The notes under the pieces: model-generated | What the model was told of the DNA's origin: nothing | The model's input: the letters and a program-made list of their open reading frames with translations, nothing else | Database searches by the model: none | Part shown: positions 27,402-35,804 of the stretch, piece by piece | Position numbering within the stretch: position 1 is the first letter of the stretch | Layout of the letters: each line of letters starts with the position of its first letter | Source: Hyphomonadaceae bacterium | Lineage (GTDB): Bacteria; Pseudomonadota; Alphaproteobacteria; Caulobacterales; Aquidulcibacteraceae | NCBI GenBank assembly: GCA_019636095.1 | Contig: JAHBYF010000002.1 | Coordinates: 558,001 to 622,000, forward strand | DNA length: 64,000 nucleotides | Direction of reading: 5' to 3' | Position numbers and translations under genes: made by a program

Positions 27402-27454
27402 GTTCAAACGCTGCTCAGGTGACTCACGTCATCGTCACACCTGTTCAAGCGCTG
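27402..27454 (+). promoter_or_regulatory. Operator-like repeats upstream of the curlin gene
   Basis: Two direct copies of GTTCAARCGCTG (27402-27413 and 27443-27454, 11 of 12 identical) lie 41 bp apart, about four helical turns. Between them is an inverted repeat, CAGGTG (27416-27421) and CACCTG (27438-27443). The second copy ends 39 bp before the curlin start codon. The arrangement fits cooperative binding of a regulator; which one is unknown. Confidence 0.45.
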
Positions 27455-27493
27455 GCGAGGGACCGCTGTCACTTGGACCTGGGAGCTAAAGTT

Positions 27494-28000
27494 ATGAAGC
27501 GTCTTCTCACCGCCGTTGCTGCTGTCGCCCTCTTTGCAAGCATGGGCGCGACCAGCGCATACGCGCAAAACCGTACCGTTGTGAACCAGTCGGGTTACGC
27601 CAACGCCGCCGGCTCCGTGCAAAACGGCAACCGCAACGGCGCCGTCACAAACCAACGCGGCGCACGCAACTACGCGCGTGGCGTGCAAGATGGCTACAAC
27701 AACTTCCTGCGCATGGACCAATACGGCACGCGCAATCACTCAACAACGACGCAAGTCGGCAACGATAACTTCGCCGCCACCGGCCAAGAAGGCCGCAACC
27801 TCAGCTCGAACGTGATCCAAACGGGTCTCGGCAACGTCGCCGGCGTCGCGCAGATCGGCAACGGCAGCCGCGCAGTTACGGACCAGGACGGCCGCAACAA
27901 CACCTCTGGCATCATCCAGATTGGAAACGGCCAAGACGTAGAAGTCCGTCAGCGCGGCGAAGGCAACATCTCGGTCGTGGTTCAAAGCGGCTACAACTGA
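27494..28000 (+). CDS. Curlin (CsgA/CsgB-like amyloid subunit)
   Basis: A 168-residue secreted protein. The ATG at 27494 gives a signal peptide (MKRLLTAVAAVALFASMGATSAYA). The mature part is about thirteen imperfect 11-12-residue units of the form xxQxGxxNxAxx (for example VNQSGYANAAGS, VQNGNRNGAV, IQIGNGQDV), the strand-turn-strand pattern of curli amyloid. It is the larger of two curlins and probably the major fibre subunit. CsgH follows after a hairpin. The secretion genes csgG/csgE/csgF are not in the window. Confidence 0.9.
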   Translation: MKRLLTAVAAVALFASMGATSAYAQNRTVVNQSGYANAAGSVQNGNRNGAVTNQRGARNYARGVQDGYNNFLRMDQYGTRNHSTTTQVGNDNFAATGQEGRNLSSNVIQTGLGNVAGVAQIGNGSRAVTDQDGRNNTSGIIQIGNGQDVEVRQRGEGNISVVVQSGYN

Positions 28001-28008
28001 GCGCACTA

Positions 28009-28035
28009 GCGGGAAGGCGCGATCCGTCTTCCCGC
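28009..28035 (+). terminator. Hairpin between curlin and csgH
   Basis: GCGGGAAG - 11 nt - CTTCCCGC, a perfect 8-bp stem 8 nt after the curlin stop. The following sequence is pyrimidine-rich but not a U-tract. It could attenuate transcription or protect the upstream mRNA, making more curlin than CsgH. Confidence 0.5.
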
Positions 28036-28063
28036 CCTGCCTCTCTTGAGTGGGAGCACTCCA

Positions 28064-28552
28064 ATGTTGAAAAGATCAGTTTCCCTCATCGCGCTGGCGG
28101 CGCTCTTGACCACAGCCTGCACCGCGGCGGCGGCATCCAACACCGCTATCGTGACGCAAGGCCCGCTCGCGCCTGCTGAGACGGTTGAGCCGGCAATGGT
28201 CGAACCCGCGGCGGTTGAACCTGCGCCCGCGCCGGCGCTTACACCGGCCATCTACGACGAAGCGCCGCTGACCTGCGAAGTCCGTTCGCGCCGCACCTCG
28301 AATGGCGTGCTCATCCAAGCGCGCGCCTTTGCCGACCGCGACATCGATGCTTCATACGACCTACGCATCGTCAAATCCGGCGGCGGCAACTCGTCTGAAG
28401 TCAGCCAATCGGGCGATTTCACGCTTGCAGCGGGCGACACTGCCGTTCTCGGCGAGAACGAAATGAGCTTCGAACGCGGGTCACGTCTGCGGGCCTATCT
28501 CACGATCAGCGACGCGAACGGCGAACTCTGCCAACGCACATTCCGGCTTTGA
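28064..28552 (+). CDS. csgH: CsgH-like curli chaperone
   Basis: A 162-residue secreted protein. ATG 28064; the leader ends in LLTTAC, a possible lipobox, followed by a Pro/Ala/Val-rich linker to about residue 70. The C-terminal 90 residues (APLTCEVRSRRTSNGVLIQARAF ... SYDLRIVKSGGGNSSEVSQSGDF ... LCQRTFRL) match CsgH, an alphaproteobacterial beta-sandwich periplasmic protein that binds CsgA and prevents premature amyloid formation. Its two cysteines could form a disulfide. It lies between two curlin genes. The long linker and lipobox differ from the short soluble CsgH I remember. Confidence 0.85.
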   Translation: MLKRSVSLIALAALLTTACTAAAASNTAIVTQGPLAPAETVEPAMVEPAAVEPAPAPALTPAIYDEAPLTCEVRSRRTSNGVLIQARAFADRDIDASYDLRIVKSGGGNSSEVSQSGDFTLAAGDTAVLGENEMSFERGSRLRAYLTISDANGELCQRTFRL

Positions 28553-28563
28553 AAGACACCCAC

Positions 28564-28962
28564 ATGACCACGCTCGTCTCACTCTCTCGCATCGCGCTCG
28601 CCGCGCTCTGCTTGAGCGCTGTCCTCGCAGAACCCGCCAGCGCCCAACGCTGGCGGCGCGCGCCCCACAACATCGCGACGACGACCCAGGTCGGCCAAGC
28701 CAACAGCGCCGGCATCGCGCAGACTGGACAAGCGAACGTCGCTGGCATCGCTCAGTTCGGCGCCGGCAACACCGGCACGATTCAGCAAAACGGCGACGCC
28801 AACACTGCCTGCTTGATCCAATTCGGCCGCAACAACGACGCTGCCATCAATCAAACAGGTGACCTGAACAGCGTTGCTGTCGTCCAAGGCCGCGGCCAGA
28901 CCCGCATCATGTCCGGCGACATCTGCACTCGCGGTTTCATGGGCATTCGCGTGGTTCGCTGA
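28564..28962 (+). CDS. Second curlin, possible nucleator
   Basis: A 132-residue secreted protein with a signal peptide ending about EPASA-Q. Six curlin half-repeats follow (TTTQVGQANSAG, IAQTGQANVAG, IAQFGAGNTGT, IQQNGDANTAC and so on), then a non-repeat tail, RIMSGDICTRGFMGIRVVR. A cysteine in repeat four and another in the tail are unusual for curlins. I chose ATG 28564; a TTG at 28549 overlapping the csgH stop is also possible. The short repeat block with a basic tail suggests a CsgB-like nucleator or anchor. Confidence 0.82.
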   Translation: MTTLVSLSRIALAALCLSAVLAEPASAQRWRRAPHNIATTTQVGQANSAGIAQTGQANVAGIAQFGAGNTGTIQQNGDANTACLIQFGRNNDAAINQTGDLNSVAVVQGRGQTRIMSGDICTRGFMGIRVVR

Positions 28963-29166
28963 CTCGCCTTCAAGGGTTGAGCCTATATCCTCGCTGCTGA
29001 AGCAAGGCGTGCGCTGTCATCGCCGAAAGCGAAAGGCGCAAGTTCGGCAGCAGATCGCTGCCACAGCAACATGCTGGCGCGCCCGGCATTTTCTTAAAGA
29101 TGACTGCCAACCCCCTGGCCCGTCTCCTGCGACAGAGCCGGAAACCGCTTCCGGAGTTGCGCCAGA

Positions 29167-29703
29167 ATGAAACGCGCCGCGCTATTTGCTTGCCTGTTGG
29201 CGTTCACCACGCCCGCCTTTGCGCAGGCGCCATCCGCCACGGGCGGCCCAATCACGAACCAGGCCGAGCGCGACGTGATCGCCGCGCGCGTTCGCGACGG
29301 CGCAAGCTGCGCCAACTGCGATCTCTTCCAAATCAGCCTCGCGTACCAAGCCATCCCCGGTCGTAACTTCTCCGGCGCCCGCATTCGCCAAGCCGATCTG
29401 TCGCTCGCCACCGCCGACCGCACCCGCTTCCATGGCGCGAACATGTCGCTCACGAACTTCTTCGGCGCCCGCCTCTCGGGGGCAGATATGAGCGACACCA
29501 ACCTCGAAGGCGCGACGTTGGTCGGGGCTTATCTCGGTGGCGCTCGTCTCAATGGCGCGGTGCTGATCGGCGCCAACCTCTCTGGTGCGGAACTCGCCGA
29601 CGCCGTCGGTATTACACAGGCGCAATTGAATACTGCTTGTGGCGATGCAACGACCACGCTTCCGGCGGGAATGACTATCCCGACCTGCGGTAACAACCAG
29701 TAA
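29167..29703 (+). CDS. Secreted pentapeptide-repeat protein 1
   Basis: A 178-residue exported protein (signal ends about TPAFA-Q). After a CANCDL motif at about residue 48, pentapeptide repeats of A(D/N)LxX type (NFSGARIRQADLSLATADRT...GADMSDTNLEGATLVGAYL) run to about 145, forming a right-handed beta-helix. The C-terminus (GITQAQLNTACGDATTTLPAG, then TC) is shared with the next gene, so the two are paralogues. Function unknown; periplasmic or surface location is likely. Confidence 0.88.
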   Translation: MKRAALFACLLAFTTPAFAQAPSATGGPITNQAERDVIAARVRDGASCANCDLFQISLAYQAIPGRNFSGARIRQADLSLATADRTRFHGANMSLTNFFGARLSGADMSDTNLEGATLVGAYLGGARLNGAVLIGANLSGAELADAVGITQAQLNTACGDATTTLPAGMTIPTCGNNQ

Positions 29704-29763
29704 CAATTCTCGCTTACTGCAAGTTCACTGGCTGCATAACTTGAACGCGCCTATTCCGGCGCC

Positions 29764-30315
29764 GTGCTGACACAATTGCGCCTTGCCGTATTCGCGGCAG
29801 TCGTCCTCGGGGCGGCATCGGCGAGCCAGGTCGCCTCCGCGTTCTGGCCGTTCGGCGCCGGCGCGCGGCTCGAAGCGCAACCTGCCTATGGCGGCGTCTG
29901 CGAAGACTGCGACCTGTCCGGCCGCATCCTCGCCGGCGCGCGGATGACTCATTCCAATTTTAACCGCACCGATTTCTCGAACGCCGTGCTGACACGCGCC
30001 GATGCCTCACACTCCGAATTCGAAGGCGCTGATTTCACCCAGGCAGATCTCACCCGCGCACGCCTCATCGACGCCTCGTGCCCGCACGCCCGCTTCGATC
30101 GCGCGCGTTTGCAACTAGCCGATGCGCGCGGCGCCGATTTCACACGCGCAAACTTCGGCAGCGCCGACGTCACGCGCATGAACCTGGAGAACGCGGACCT
30201 GTCAGGTGCCGACCTCCGCCATACCCACGGGCTGACGCAAGAGCAGCTCGATCAAGCCTGCGGTACCGCACGCACGCGCCTGCCGCGCGGCTTGCGGCTC
30301 CGAACCTGCGAGTAG
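29764..30315 (+). CDS. Secreted pentapeptide-repeat protein 2
   Basis: A 183-residue paralogue of the preceding gene, GTG start at 29764. It has a signal peptide (MLTQLRLAVFAAVVLGAASASQVASA), a CEDCDL motif at about residue 46, pentapeptide repeats (FNRTDFSNAVLTRADASHSEF... NLENADLSGADL) and the same C-terminal GLTQEQLDQACGTARTRLPRG...RTC. The conserved four cysteines suggest disulfides or metal binding capping the helix. The spacing from the first copy is 60 nt. Confidence 0.87.
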   Translation: MLTQLRLAVFAAVVLGAASASQVASAFWPFGAGARLEAQPAYGGVCEDCDLSGRILAGARMTHSNFNRTDFSNAVLTRADASHSEFEGADFTQADLTRARLIDASCPHARFDRARLQLADARGADFTRANFGSADVTRMNLENADLSGADLRHTHGLTQEQLDQACGTARTRLPRGLRLRTCE

Positions 30316-30329
30316 TTGATCTCGATCAA
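30316..30329. promoter_or_regulatory. Perfect FNR/FixK-type box
   Basis: TTGAT - CTCG - ATCAA, an exact match to the TTGATnnnnATCAA consensus of FNR/FixK/Anr regulators, starting right after the stop codon of the pentapeptide gene and centred about 50 bp before the start of the U32-like gene. It suggests oxygen- or redox-dependent control of that gene. If centred near -41.5, transcription would start close to the ribosome site, so the leader would be very short. Confidence 0.5.
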
Positions 30330-30372
30330 GATAAGAACTCTGCGGCCCGTCACCCTGTGAAGGGGAGACGAC

Positions 30373-31101
30373 ATGAAGTACACCATCTCGGCGCGGGGCA
30401 AACCTAACGAAGTTCCCATCCTCGCCTTTCTCGCCCGCAACTTCCCCACTGTGCCTATTGCCGAGATCGACAGTATTTTCGGTTTTGTGGAGCACACTAC
30501 GCTTTACGGCGGTCGCGTGTTTACGCGCGCCGAACTTACGCCATACGATGTCCATGAGATGTATTACGCCAGCATAGGCGTTCGCCTGCCGCTAACAAAT
30601 CACTATGTCAGCGAGGAGGAATACGAAGCAGCCAAACCGCTGCTTGAGAAATACCACAGAGACGGCAACGCCGCGATCGTTACCAATGACGCTCTTGCCA
30701 AATGGATTCGTCGCGATTTCCCTCGCTATCGCATCGAAGCAAGCGTCATCAAAAACCTGAACAGCTACGCGCGGGTCAGTTCAGCGCTCGAGTTCTACGA
30801 CACCATCGTGTTGCCCATGGAACTCAATGGTGAAACTGAATTCCTGTCGGGATTGCCATCAAAGGACCGCATCACACTGTTCGCAAACGCCGGGTGTGCG
30901 CTCACCTGCCCGTCGAAGATCTGTTACGTGTCGATCTCCAAATACAACAAGACAGGCGCTGGCGAATTCAAGTGCTCGCAGCCTCTGAAGCAACGCGAGA
31001 TGCTGGGCATGGTCGACTTTGACCTCGCACCTCTGCAGGAGCTAGGTTTTCATCGTTTCAAGCTTCTGCGCTCACGCCCAGGCGGCCAGACGGGTTATTA
31101 G
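30373..31101 (+). CDS. U32-like (TIM-barrel) hypothetical protein
   Basis: A 242-residue soluble protein behind a strong AAGGGGAG site. The centre ([46 protein letters not shown]) and the cysteine cluster [16 protein letters not shown] resemble the barrel and Cys region of peptidase U32-family proteins, some of which (UbiU/UbiV) bind Fe-S clusters for anaerobic ubiquinone synthesis. The protein is shorter than those. Its base composition is visibly lower in GC than the neighbours (about 50-58% in sampled 60-nt lines), suggesting acquisition. An FNR-type box precedes it. The family call is tentative. Its TAG overlaps the aspS stop. Confidence 0.55.
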   Translation: MKYTISARGKPNEVPILAFLARNFPTVPIAEIDSIFGFVEHTTLYGGRVFTRAELTPYDVHEMYYASIGVRLPLTNHYVSEEEYEAAKPLLEKYHRDGNAAIVTNDALAKWIRRDFPRYRIEASVIKNLNSYARVSSALEFYDTIVLPMELNGETEFLSGLPSKDRITLFANAGCALTCPSKICYVSISKYNKTGAGEFKCSQPLKQREMLGMVDFDLAPLQELGFHRFKLLRSRPGGQTGY

Positions 31102-32900
31102 CTCTTCGGCGTTTCCGCGATGCGGATGTGCAGCTCTTTTAGCTGCTTCGGCGTCACTTCGCCCGGCGCGTTCATCATCAAGTCCTGGGCCTGCTGGTTG
31201 AACGGGAAAACGATGACTTCGCGGATGTTGTCGACACCGGCGAGCAGCATGACAATACGGTCCACGCCCGGCGCCGATCCACCGTGCGGCGGCGCGCCGA
31301 AGCGGAATGCGTTCAACATGCCGCCGAATTTCTCTTCGACGACCTCACGGCCATAGCCCGCGATCTCGAACGCTTTGATCATGATCTCGGGCTTGTGGTT
31401 ACGAATGGCGCCCGACGAGAGCTCAACGCCATTGCAGACGATGTCGTACTGAAATGCCGTGATCTTCTCGATCGTCGCGCGATCATTCACGTCAAGCTTC
31501 AAGAACGCTTCGTGATCGAAATTCGGCATCGAGAACGGGTTGTGGGAGAAGTCGATCTTCTTCTCTTCCTCGCTCCACTCGTACATCGGGAAATCCACGA
31601 CCCAGCAGAAGGCGAACTGATCCTTGTCTGCAAGGTTCAGTTCGTCCGCGACCTTGTTCCGCGCTTGGCCCGCGAACTTGTAGAACACGCTCGGATCGCC
31701 CGCGACGAAGAAAGCCGCATCGCCAACTTTGAGCCCAAGCTGTTCACGAATAGCGTTAGCTCTCTCAGGTCCGATGTTCTTCGCGATCGGCCCTGCGCCG
31801 CCTTCTTCGCCATCTCGCCAGAAGATGTAGCCCAAACCCGGCTGACCTTCGCCTTGAGCCCACGAATTCATCTTATCACAGAACGCACGCGAACCACCGC
31901 TCGGCGCAGGAACGGCCCAAACCGCTTGGCCGGGCTTTTCGAGGAAGCGCGCGAAGAGTCCAAAGCCACCGCCGCGGAAGTGTTCGCTAACGTCCTGCAG
32001 AACCAGCGGATTGCGCAGGTCCGGCTTGTCGGAGCCGTACTTCGCAATCGATTCCGCATACGGAATGCGCGGGAACTCGCCCGCCTTCGTCACGCGCTTG
32101 CCGTTTGCGAACTCCTCGAACACGCCTGCGAGCACCGGCTCGATGGCGTTGAACACATCTTCCTGTGTGACAAAGCTCATCTCGAAATCGAGCTGGTAGA
32201 ACTCGCCCGGCGAACGGTCAGCGCGAGCATCTTCGTCGCGGAAGCACGGTGCGATCTGGAAGTACTTGTCGAAGCCAGCCACCATCAAGAGCTGCTTGAA
32301 CTGCTGCGGCGCTTGCGGCAGCGCGTAGAATTTGCCCGGATGCAGGCGCGACGGCACCAGGAAGTCGCGCGCGCCTTCCGGCGATGAGGCCGTCAAGATC
32401 GGCGTCTGAAACTCCGTGAACCCCTGATCAATCATGCGGCGGCGCAAGCTGGAAATCACCTGCGAGCGCAGCACGATCGAACGGTGCAGCTTCTCCCGGC
32501 GCAGATCGAGGAAACGATATTTAAGGCGCGTCTCTTCAGGATAATCCGGTTCACCGAACACAGGCAGCGGCAGCTCCTCTGCAGAGCCCAGCACTTCGGC
32601 ATCGCTAACGCGGACTTCGATCTCGCCGGTCGGCAAGTCTGGGTTCACAGTATCCTTCGCACGCTCAACCACCTTGCCGTCAACCCGCACGACCGTCTCG
32701 GCGCGAACCCGCTCGAACAGCGCAAACGCGGCCGAGCCAGGATTAATGACCAGCTGCGTGATCCCGTAATTGTCGCGCAAATCGATAAACAACAGCCCGC
32801 CCAGGTCGCGCTTACGATGCACCCAGCCGCCGAGACGCACATCCTTGCCGGCATCCGCCGGACGGAGGGCGCCGCAAGTATGAGAACGGTAAGCGTGCAT
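31098..32900 (-). CDS. aspS: Aspartyl-tRNA synthetase
   Basis: A 600-residue class IIb synthetase that charges tRNA-Asp (and tRNA-Asn if non-discriminating). Start [13 protein letters not shown] at 32900. An OB-fold anticodon domain ([20 protein letters not shown]), motif 2 ([10 protein letters not shown]), a bacterial GAD insertion and motif 3 ([14 protein letters not shown]) are present in the expected order. Length fits bacterial AspRS. It is monocistronic by position, divergent from the SRAP gene. Confidence 0.97.
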   Translation of the reverse strand: MHAYRSHTCGALRPADAGKDVRLGGWVHRKRDLGGLLFIDLRDNYGITQLVINPGSAAFALFERVRAETVVRVDGKVVERAKDTVNPDLPTGEIEVRVSDAEVLGSAEELPLPVFGEPDYPEETRLKYRFLDLRREKLHRSIVLRSQVISSLRRRMIDQGFTEFQTPILTASSPEGARDFLVPSRLHPGKFYALPQAPQQFKQLLMVAGFDKYFQIAPCFRDEDARADRSPGEFYQLDFEMSFVTQEDVFNAIEPVLAGVFEEFANGKRVTKAGEFPRIPYAESIAKYGSDKPDLRNPLVLQDVSEHFRGGGFGLFARFLEKPGQAVWAVPAPSGGSRAFCDKMNSWAQGEGQPGLGYIFWRDGEEGGAGPIAKNIGPERANAIREQLGLKVGDAAFFVAGDPSVFYKFAGQARNKVADELNLADKDQFAFCWVVDFPMYEWSEEEKKIDFSHNPFSMPNFDHEAFLKLDVNDRATIEKITAFQYDIVCNGVELSSGAIRNHKPEIMIKAFEIAGYGREVVEEKFGGMLNAFRFGAPPHGGSAPGVDRIVMLLAGVDNIREVIVFPFNQQAQDLMMNAPGEVTPKQLKELHIRIAETPKS

Positions 32901-33011
32901 CGAAAGCTCCAGCGCCCCGAGTCGGAAAAGCGGGCGCATTTCGCGGCGGAAAGCGCATGTTGCGCTGCATCTTGTCAAGGCGTGGGGCGCCCCGGCAAAA
33001 CAGCCCTGCCC

Positions 33012-33650
33012 ATGTGCAACCTCTATTCAATGACCAAATCGCGCGAAGCAGCGGTCGCTTACACCCGGGCCATGCGCGATCGCACCGGCAACCAGCCGCC
33101 GCTGCCGGCCATTTTCCCGGACCAATTGGCGCCTGTCGTCGGCACTTCCAAAGAGGGCTTGCGCGAAATGGTGATGATGCGCTGGGGCTTCCCACCCGCT
33201 GGCGGCGGCAAGCGCCCCGTCACCAACGTCCGCAATCTCCGCTCGAACTACTGGAAGGGCTGGCTCGACAGCCCGCGGTTCCGCTGCGTGGTGCCCGCTA
33301 CGAGTTTTGTTGAGTACTCCGACTCCACGCCGAAGGTCGCGCACTGGTTCGCGCTTGGAGATAACCGGCCGCTCTTCTGCTTCGCTGGCATCTGGCGGCC
33401 CTGGAGCGGCATCCGCGGCAAGGAGGACGCGACGCACCTACTCTACGCCATTCTCACAACCGAACCGAATGAACTCACAAGGCCGGTTCACGCTGAGGCA
33501 ATGCCTGTGATGCTCACAGGCGATGAGATTGATGTCTGGCTCGAAGGCGCCGCCAACGACGCTTTGGCGCTAGCCAAACCGTTTTCAGCAGACAGAATGA
33601 AGCTCGTGCTATCGGGACCACGCGAAGACGTGGGGGGAGAGACGCTATGA
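33012..33650 (+). CDS. SOS response-associated peptidase (SRAP, YedK/HMCES family)
   Basis: A 212-residue protein that in this family forms a covalent thiazolidine link with abasic sites in single-stranded DNA. Cys2 (MCNLYSMT), the Asn/Arg-containing NVRNLRS segment, Glu in SFVEYSD, and His in [12 protein letters not shown] correspond to the catalytic residues. The start at 33012 is fixed by the need for Cys2. It overlaps the MBL hydrolase gene by ATGA. Confidence 0.93.
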   Translation: MCNLYSMTKSREAAVAYTRAMRDRTGNQPPLPAIFPDQLAPVVGTSKEGLREMVMMRWGFPPAGGGKRPVTNVRNLRSNYWKGWLDSPRFRCVVPATSFVEYSDSTPKVAHWFALGDNRPLFCFAGIWRPWSGIRGKEDATHLLYAILTTEPNELTRPVHAEAMPVMLTGDEIDVWLEGAANDALALAKPFSADRMKLVLSGPREDVGGETL

Positions 33651-34597
33651 AATGGCTGGCCGGAATCGTTGTTGTGCTCGCGGCATTGGGCGCGTTCTTC
33701 TGGTGGGCCGCGCTCGATGCAACAGCCCCGGCTGAGGCTGGGGGCGTCGTCGATCTCGCCGCCTATCGCGAACTCGTCGCCAGCGATGCGCCGGAAACGC
33801 TACCAACGGCGGTGAATGTCGAGTTCGTGGGCGAAAGCACGGCGCCCAGCTTCGCAGTCGAATCCGGCGCCTTCGATGGCGAGCGCACGCTCTCTTACAA
33901 CTCGTTCCAGATTGTCGCGCCCAGCGGCGACACAATCATCGACGGCGCCGTCGATCGCGACACACTCGATCAAATGTCGCAAGGCAAAGGCAGCTTTAAC
34001 GAGCAGACCTATGACGACGTGCTCGCGGCGATGACGCGCGCTCAACGCGTGATGATCACACACGAACATCTCGATCACGTCATGGCCATCGCGCGTCATC
34101 CCGAACCAGCGGAGCTCGCGCCGCATCTCACACTCACGGCTACGCAGCTGAACGGCCTGCCCGAGCACGCGCCGGGCGGCCAACTCGCACCGGAGATCGC
34201 AGGCATCACCACGTCGGACTTCCAGCAACCACAGCGTATCGCTCCGGGCGTCGTCGCCGTCGCGATGCCCGGCCATTCCCCCGGAACCATCCTCATTTAC
34301 GCCAAGACGACGACACGCGAGTATCTGTTCATCGGCGACATCGCCTGGGTGATCGGCAGTGTCGAACATCTGCGCGGCCGGCCGCGGTTCATCCGCTGGC
34401 TGATGCCTGGCGTCGATCCCGGACGCCCCAATGTGCTGCGCCAATTGCGCGCTCTGCATGATGCCGCCCAAGCGAACCCCGAACTTGTTCTGCTGCCAGC
34501 TCATGACGACAGCTATCTGCGCGGCCTCGTTGCGAGCGGCGTCCTCAGCGAGGGCTTCACCCAACCAACCGCCCTCGCGGCGCCGACGCCGGAATAA
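33647..34597 (+). CDS. Membrane-anchored metallo-beta-lactamase-fold hydrolase
   Basis: A 316-residue protein with an N-terminal membrane anchor (about 4-22) and a periplasmic MBL domain. T138-H139-EH-LD143-H144 is the zinc motif; further ligands are in MPGHSPGTILIY and FIGDIAW, with PAHDD near the end. The substrate is unknown. It is translationally coupled to the SRAP gene by an ATGA overlap, an association with no obvious reason. RNase D follows 58 nt later. Confidence 0.85.
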   Translation: MKWLAGIVVVLAALGAFFWWAALDATAPAEAGGVVDLAAYRELVASDAPETLPTAVNVEFVGESTAPSFAVESGAFDGERTLSYNSFQIVAPSGDTIIDGAVDRDTLDQMSQGKGSFNEQTYDDVLAAMTRAQRVMITHEHLDHVMAIARHPEPAELAPHLTLTATQLNGLPEHAPGGQLAPEIAGITTSDFQQPQRIAPGVVAVAMPGHSPGTILIYAKTTTREYLFIGDIAWVIGSVEHLRGRPRFIRWLMPGVDPGRPNVLRQLRALHDAAQANPELVLLPAHDDSYLRGLVASGVLSEGFTQPTALAAPTPE

Positions 34598-34655
34598 TAC
34601 CGCATCGGCACGCTCCATGCTTGACCCCAGGCCCGGCGCGGATCAACCAGCCCCT

Positions 34656-35804
34656 ATGCGCGTGATCACCACGACATCGGACTTGGAGGCGCTGTGCCAG
34701 GAATTGGCGCAGCACCCCTTCGTCGCGGTCGATACCGAATTCATGCGCGAGACGACCTACTGGCCAAAACTCTGCCTGATCCAGGCGGCAGCGCCGGGCG
34801 TCGAGGCGGTGATCGATCCGCTCGCTGAGGGGCTCGCGCTTGCGCCTTTTATGGAGCTGATGGCGAACGGGAAGGTGCTCAAAGTTTTTCACGCGGCGCG
34901 CCAGGACCTGGAGATTTTCCTGAAGCTTGGCGGCAAGCTCCCGCATCCGGTGTTCGACACTCAAATCGCCGCCATGGCATGCGGCTATGGCGACACCGTA
35001 GCCTATGACGCGCTGGTGCAGCAGATCCTGAAGCGCCGCTTGGACAAGTCTTCACGCTTCACCGATTGGAGCCGCCGTCCGCTTTCCGACGCCCAGCTTT
35101 CATATGCACTCGCCGACGTCACGCACCTGCGCGACATCTACCCAAAGATGCACGCCAAGCTGGAAAGCGAAGGCCGTCTCTCTTGGCTTGATGAGGAGCA
35201 CAACTACCTGCTCGATCCGGACATCTACGACACGACGCCAGAAAACGCTTGGAAGCGGCTGAAGCTGCGCAAGACCACTGCGGACTATGTGCTCGGCCTC
35301 CAAGTGGCAGCCGCTTGGCGTGAGCGCCAAGCACAACAACGAGACGTGCCGCGCGGCCGCGTCGTCAAAGACGAAGCCCTTTATGAGATAGCAGAGCACA
35401 GGCCCAAGAGCCCAGCCGACTTCGACCGGATGCGCGCCGTGCCCCGCGGTTTCGGCAATTCGCGAGCCGCCGGCGACCTCATCCAGGCGCTGGATCGCGC
35501 CTTCAGCGATCCAAATCGTCCTGTCTACAAGCACGTACGTCCGCCTCCCATCCCGTCGGGATTAGGGCCAACGGTTGAATTGCTCAAAGTGTTGCTGCGC
35601 TTCGAAGCGGAGCGCCACAATGTTGCACCACGCCTCATCGCCTCCGCGCCGGAGGTGGAAGCAATCGCCGCCGACGACAATGCGGACGTTCCGGCGCTCC
35701 GGGGGTGGCGGCGCGAGGTGTTCGGCGAACGCGCACTGGCGCTAAAACACGGCAAGCTCGCCCTCAAACTCCGGGACGGAAAAGTAGCCGTGGAGGCGAC
35801 GTGA
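34656..35804 (+). CDS. rnd: Ribonuclease D
   Basis: A 382-residue 3'-5' exoribonuclease for tRNA and small RNA maturation. DEDDy motifs are visible: VAVDTEFMRE, FHAARQDLEIF and LSYALADVTHLRDIY. An HRDC domain (about 205-290) and a second helical domain follow. Start MRVITTTSDLE at 34656 is typical; the open frame to 34431 is spurious. Its C-terminal 30 residues (GWRREVFGERALALKHGKL...) recur in a diverged, disconnected form at 36461-36598, on the far side of the next gene. Confidence 0.95.
   Translation: MRVITTTSDLEALCQELAQHPFVAVDTEFMRETTYWPKLCLIQAAAPGVEAVIDPLAEGLALAPFMELMANGKVLKVFHAARQDLEIFLKLGGKLPHPVFDTQIAAMACGYGDTVAYDALVQQILKRRLDKSSRFTDWSRRPLSDAQLSYALADVTHLRDIYPKMHAKLESEGRLSWLDEEHNYLLDPDIYDTTPENAWKRLKLRKTTADYVLGLQVAAAWRERQAQQRDVPRGRVVKDEALYEIAEHRPKSPADFDRMRAVPRGFGNSRAAGDLIQALDRAFSDPNRPVYKHVRPPPIPSGLGPTVELLKVLLRFEAERHNVAPRLIASAPEVEAIAADDNADVPALRGWRREVFGERALALKHGKLALKLRDGKVAVEAT

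Noticed and set aside
31284..32387. 367-codon plus-strand frame inside aspS
   Set aside because: Antisense to an unambiguous AspRS with all motifs; no family resemblance.
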